Assembly (NCBI GenBank): GCA_032717465.1
Contig: CM064671.1
Location: forward strand, 54,590,491-54,654,490
DNA length: 64,000 bases
Source of the DNA: Coenobita brevimanus
Taxonomy: Eukaryota; Arthropoda; Malacostraca; Decapoda; Coenobitidae
Direction of reading: 5' to 3'
In this document: positions 60,894-64,000 of the stretch, piece by piece
Layout: each line of letters begins with the position of its first letter
Position numbering within the stretch: position 1 is the stretch's first letter
The notes under the pieces: generated by a model
The model's input: only the letters and a program-made list of their open reading frames with translations
Database searches by the model: none
Told to the model about the DNA's origin: nothing
Program-made: the position numbers and the translations under genes

Positions 60894-61405
60894 GGTAGGT
60901 GGGGGCGCTCACCATGCACTCACTCAATGTAGTGCTGCTCTTGGGTGTCTGCCCTGTCCTCTCCTCCATCCTTCTTTCCTTCCATCTTCTTTCTTTCCTT
61001 CATTCTTTCCTCGTCCTTCTGCCAACAGGTGACTTTACACTCCCTCTTCTGTCTTTCATTCCTTCATTCTTTCCTCTTTCTTCTGCCTATGGGTGACTCT
61101 ACACTGTGTGACAAGCCAAATGGTTTCCTGTACACCAGGAAACTATTTACTACGCTGGGTGGTAACCATATAACCAAATTTTGGCGCCTGGTGGTTTTGT
61201 GGGTAATTATTGTGCTCCAATCGGATTGAGCCGGTGAAGGTTTATATCCAAGGGATGGTTGGGGTTTATTGCTCACGTAATGCCACTCAGGGATGAGTGA
61301 GGTTGGTCACTCTCATCTTAAATGTCAGGACCAACTGCCTAGCCCCGGGCTCCTACGCTCCTCATTGGGCAACGTAGGATTGGATGATGGATGGATGGAT
61401 GGACT
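60894..61405 (+). mobile_element. SINE-like repeat, second full copy
   Basis: Close partner of the unit at 18109-18665, including GGTGGTTTTGTGGGTAATTA and ending GATGGATGGATGGATGGA. It sits in the intron between gene B exons. Confidence 0.6.
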
Positions 61406-61416
61406 ATTACTGTTGC

Positions 61417-61479
<63 letters not shown>

Positions 61480-61560
61480 TACTACTACCACTACTACTAC
61501 TAATAATAATAATAATACTCATACCTCTACTACTACTATTACAACAACTACAACTACTAC
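61406..61560. repeat. (TGC)n-(TAC)n-(TAA)n microsatellite
   Basis: Trinucleotide runs change from TGC through TAC to TAA. They begin after the SINE-like tail and end about 50 bases from the S2 exon donor. Confidence 0.9.
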
Positions 61561-61611
61561 AATTACCACTGGCTCATTCTGGCATGAGCTCAGCCAACCC
61601 CACAAACCTAC

Positions 61612-61798
61612 TTCCACAGCGGCCCTGATATGTCTGTTTAGCTGCGGTGTGTACGGAGCGTCCTGTGGGATGGGGAAAGCAGACAGTCCCGGCATAAACT
61701 TCTCCCGGCCAATGTACAAGGGGGTGGTGCCGTCCACTCTTGTGAACTGATCCGCTATATGTTGCTGCATGTTGTGAATACCTGACATGTGGGCCTGG
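61612..61798 (-). CDS. Ionotropic receptor gene B, end of lobe S2
   Basis: This exon of a second IR gene encodes about 62 residues, including TPLYIGREKFMPGLSAFPIP and DAPYTPQLNRHIRAAVE. It is the far end of ligand-binding lobe S2, just before the last membrane helix. The acceptor is TTTTTACAG. The donor reads GAA then GTAGGT, which gives an exact junction VE to AGLYDKW in the next exon. It enters with one base, the same phase expected after the M3 exon of gene A, so both genes share the exon layout. Earlier exons lie right of the window. It cannot belong to gene A because a C-terminal end sits upstream of an N-terminal end on the same strand. Confidence 0.88.
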
Positions 61799-62488
61799 CT
61801 GTAAAAAGATTGTCCGTAGTTAGTTAGTCAAAAATAGAGCAATGCCTTCTACCTTAACAAAAGATCGTTTGCAGATAACTACAATGGGTTTATGAGAGGA
61901 GGTTATGTGATATTCTCTCCATCTGCAAAAGAAGAGGATATGGACCTAGACTAGAATTGTTGTCGGCCGAAGAAGCCTCCAAGCATTTCTTATCGGTTTA
62001 TTTCTGAATTTGCTAGGTTAATCTTTTCTTTTGTGTTATTAATGCAGCCTAAGCCGGTAATAAATGGACATAACAGTACAGGAGAGAATACTCAGGTGTA
62101 ATATTAAAGATAAATCGCTGAGGAAGCGGCACAGTAAGGTCTGCTTAGCTTACGTGAAGGCGGCCCTTAGGTTACCTGGATTCAACTGGACGATGATCGT
62201 TTTTCAGGCTGCTACGAGTGTTAAATAAATAACGTCATTTGTCGTAAGCTGGAATAAAATACTAGAATTGTAACAATCACCAGACAGTTAATTGTACCAT
62301 TATTAACACTTAGATTCCTACGCCTCACTCTCAGGTGAATAAAACAGCTTGCCTGAACACTAATATAAAACACCTTGGCCACAAATTACTTAGACGTCAT
62401 AGTTGTAACAATCATGAAAGGGTAAATCGACGCTGTTGACACTCAAATTCCTATGGGTTAGTCTCAGCTGAATGAAAGAGTTTGCCTG

Positions 62489-62520
<32 letters not shown>

Positions 62521-62559
62521 GGGCTTCCTTGCACCTCTTATTCTCCCCCGAAAAGGAAA
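61799..62559. other. Intron of gene B, no feature seen
   Basis: An A-run lies at 62490-62515. Nothing else is seen. Confidence 0.45.
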
Positions 62560-62850
62560 TTGTGTTTTCACCCCTGTTTGTTTCTTTGTCTGTCTGTCTG
62601 TTAGCAGGATTACTCAAAACTAAAAGAGAGATTTGGACCAACTTTGGGGTGTAGGTATCCCATTTCCCACGGAACTTTTAGAACCAATCAAGATTGTATT
62701 ACAGATTCTGGATCCGGAAAACACTTTTTGCGAAATCCTAATCAGTGATGAGAAAACCAAATCTATTAAGAAGAGTGATTTGGAAATTACGTTGCCCTTG
62801 TCAGAGAAATGCACTCATCTAAGTGCCCCTCTAGTTTGTTTTTCGATCCG
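62560..62850 (+). repeat. Dispersed repeat, copy 2
   Basis: It aligns with 47340-47680: TACAGATTCTGGATCCGGAA, then GTGATGAGAAAACCAAAT. The non-coding open frame on the plus strand here is a shadow. Confidence 0.7.
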
Positions 62851-63448
62851 GTTAATATCCTTCTGTAAGTCGTTTATGCAGATAATGGCGATATCAGAAT
62901 GATTATGTAGCAATGAAGAGGATTGTAAGATGCAGTTAACAGAATACATCGCTTAGGAAGAGGTATGAGGGAACCCCCTTAACTGATGAGAATACGAAAA
63001 AGTTTAACCAAGCAGTTATTTAAGGGTGAGTCTTGTTTTTATCCTTAGACACAAGCCGCAGTTGTAAGTCCCCATCCACGTTCCCATTTATACCTCTGTG
63101 CTGCAAGACAGGAGCAGGGCACAATATTTCCGGACCATAGCAGAGATGGGCACTTTTTCTCTTCCACGATGGTCTAGGTTAAGTTTGGCTGTGAAGATTA
63201 TTTTAGCTTTGGTTAGGTTTGGATGTTATGGTTGTACTAGGTTACGTTGTTTAGGTTAGATTAGGCATTAGATATTGTAAATGCTATTATATTGTGAGGA
63301 GGAAGCCTTATGAGGGGTTCATATGTACCTGTATAAGTCATTAAGTAGAATCAGAGAAAGGGATTAATACTGCACGTTCAGTGATAGAGTAAAAAAAAAA
63401 AAGATTAAATAGCTTGGAATATGGATGACAAAGAGCGTCGAGTCTATG

Positions 63449-63562
<114 letters not shown>

Positions 63563-63624
63563 GGAAAAAAAAAGAGGAAAAAGCTTGACGACAGCAGAAT
63601 AATCGCTTTTAGCAGGAGAGAAAT

Positions 63625-63900
63625 GGCAAAAGGGAGCCAAAATCAAGATTCGGTCATTTCGAGATGACTGGCCACACTGCGTTTAATAAACTGAAAGTAA
63701 TATACTGAGGGACATACAGGTTTGGCAAGGTATATAATCCTCGTATGATGAAGTGAGAATAATTAATTATTGTATCAGACAAATGGATAGGAAAAGGGTG
63801 AGAGTGTGATGCTCGGCGGGTGTTACGCGCCTGTCGTAATTGAGGAGTGATAAGCAAACCATTCAGATAATCAGTCGTCATCCAAATGGAAGTATAAGTG
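63625..63900 (-). mobile_element. EN-RT LINE C-terminal fragment
   Basis: The minus strand reads an old copy of the 3.27-kb family end: HSHPFPIHLSDTIINYSHFI in place of SHPFSVQLSNARVNRYSQSF. It is truncated at both ends. Confidence 0.6.
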
Positions 63901-63916
63901 GAAAGACATGCACCAC

Positions 63917-63919
<3 letters not shown>

Positions 63920-63966
<47 letters not shown>
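63920..63966. repeat. (GA)n microsatellite
   Basis: A GA run of about 46 bp near the right edge. Confidence 0.95.
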
Positions 63967-63969
<3 letters not shown>

Positions 63970-64000
63970 CAACGATATTAAGAAGTGATGAAGGAATTGG

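Noticed and set aside
62633..62902. 89-codon frame in the dispersed repeat
   Set aside because: The partner copy at 47.4 kb is not open in the same frame, so it is not conserved as protein.

Overview
The window is animal nuclear DNA, most likely from a decapod crustacean (crab, shrimp or lobster type). The reasons are intron-rich genes of the divergent ionotropic receptor (IR) type, very dense (CA)n/(GA)n/(TA)n microsatellites, and many LINE, LTR, Tc1 and piggyBac-like insertions. The decapod call is inference. No bacterial gene organisation, CRISPR array or rRNA is visible.

Host genes. Two IR genes lie head-to-tail on the minus strand. Gene B (right) gives its last two exons: 61798-61612 (end of ligand-binding lobe S2) and 60254-59997 (last membrane helix, stop codon, then AATAAA). 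Gene A (middle to left) gives up to seven exons: 28505-28412, 28218-28070, 26795-26563, 25853-25725, 22416-22230, 17095-16859 and 6583-6315. They run from the extracellular N-terminal region through S1, M1, pore and M3, and the gene leaves the window at the left edge. Intron phases agree at every proposed junction. A chemosensory role is inferred from the family.

Mobile elements by region. 0-5 kb: LINE ends, a short tandem repeat and an inverted-repeat cluster. 7.05-16.38 kb: a nested stack inside the last visible gene A intron. A minus-strand EN-RT LINE is split by a full-length plus-strand copy of the same family, and the pile also holds a solo LTR and three piggyBac-type MITEs. 17.6-25.1 kb: RTE-type and other LINE pieces, a SINE-like repeat, a 143-bp minisatellite with nuclear-receptor-like half sites, and (TA)n. 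27-34.5 kb: further LINEs, one near full length at 29.55-32.81 kb. 35.04-38.22 kb: a near-complete RTE-type LINE. 42.2-46.3 kb: a Tc1/mariner-type element with about 680-bp inverted ends, one end split by an RTE-type LINE. 48.69-54.22 kb: a Ty3/Gypsy-class LTR element whose integrase precedes its reverse transcriptase. 55.1-56.7 kb: a transposase relic, a tRNA-derived SINE and a long hairpin. 57-64 kb: SINE-like copies, microsatellites and gene B.

The elements are mostly decayed by stops and frameshifts. The host genes sit in widely spaced short exons, and nearly all the length between exons is transposon or simple repeat. No previously undescribed multi-gene system could be demonstrated. The strongest leads are the pol domain order of the LTR element, the shared insertion site of MITEs in two LINE copies, and the IR pair.
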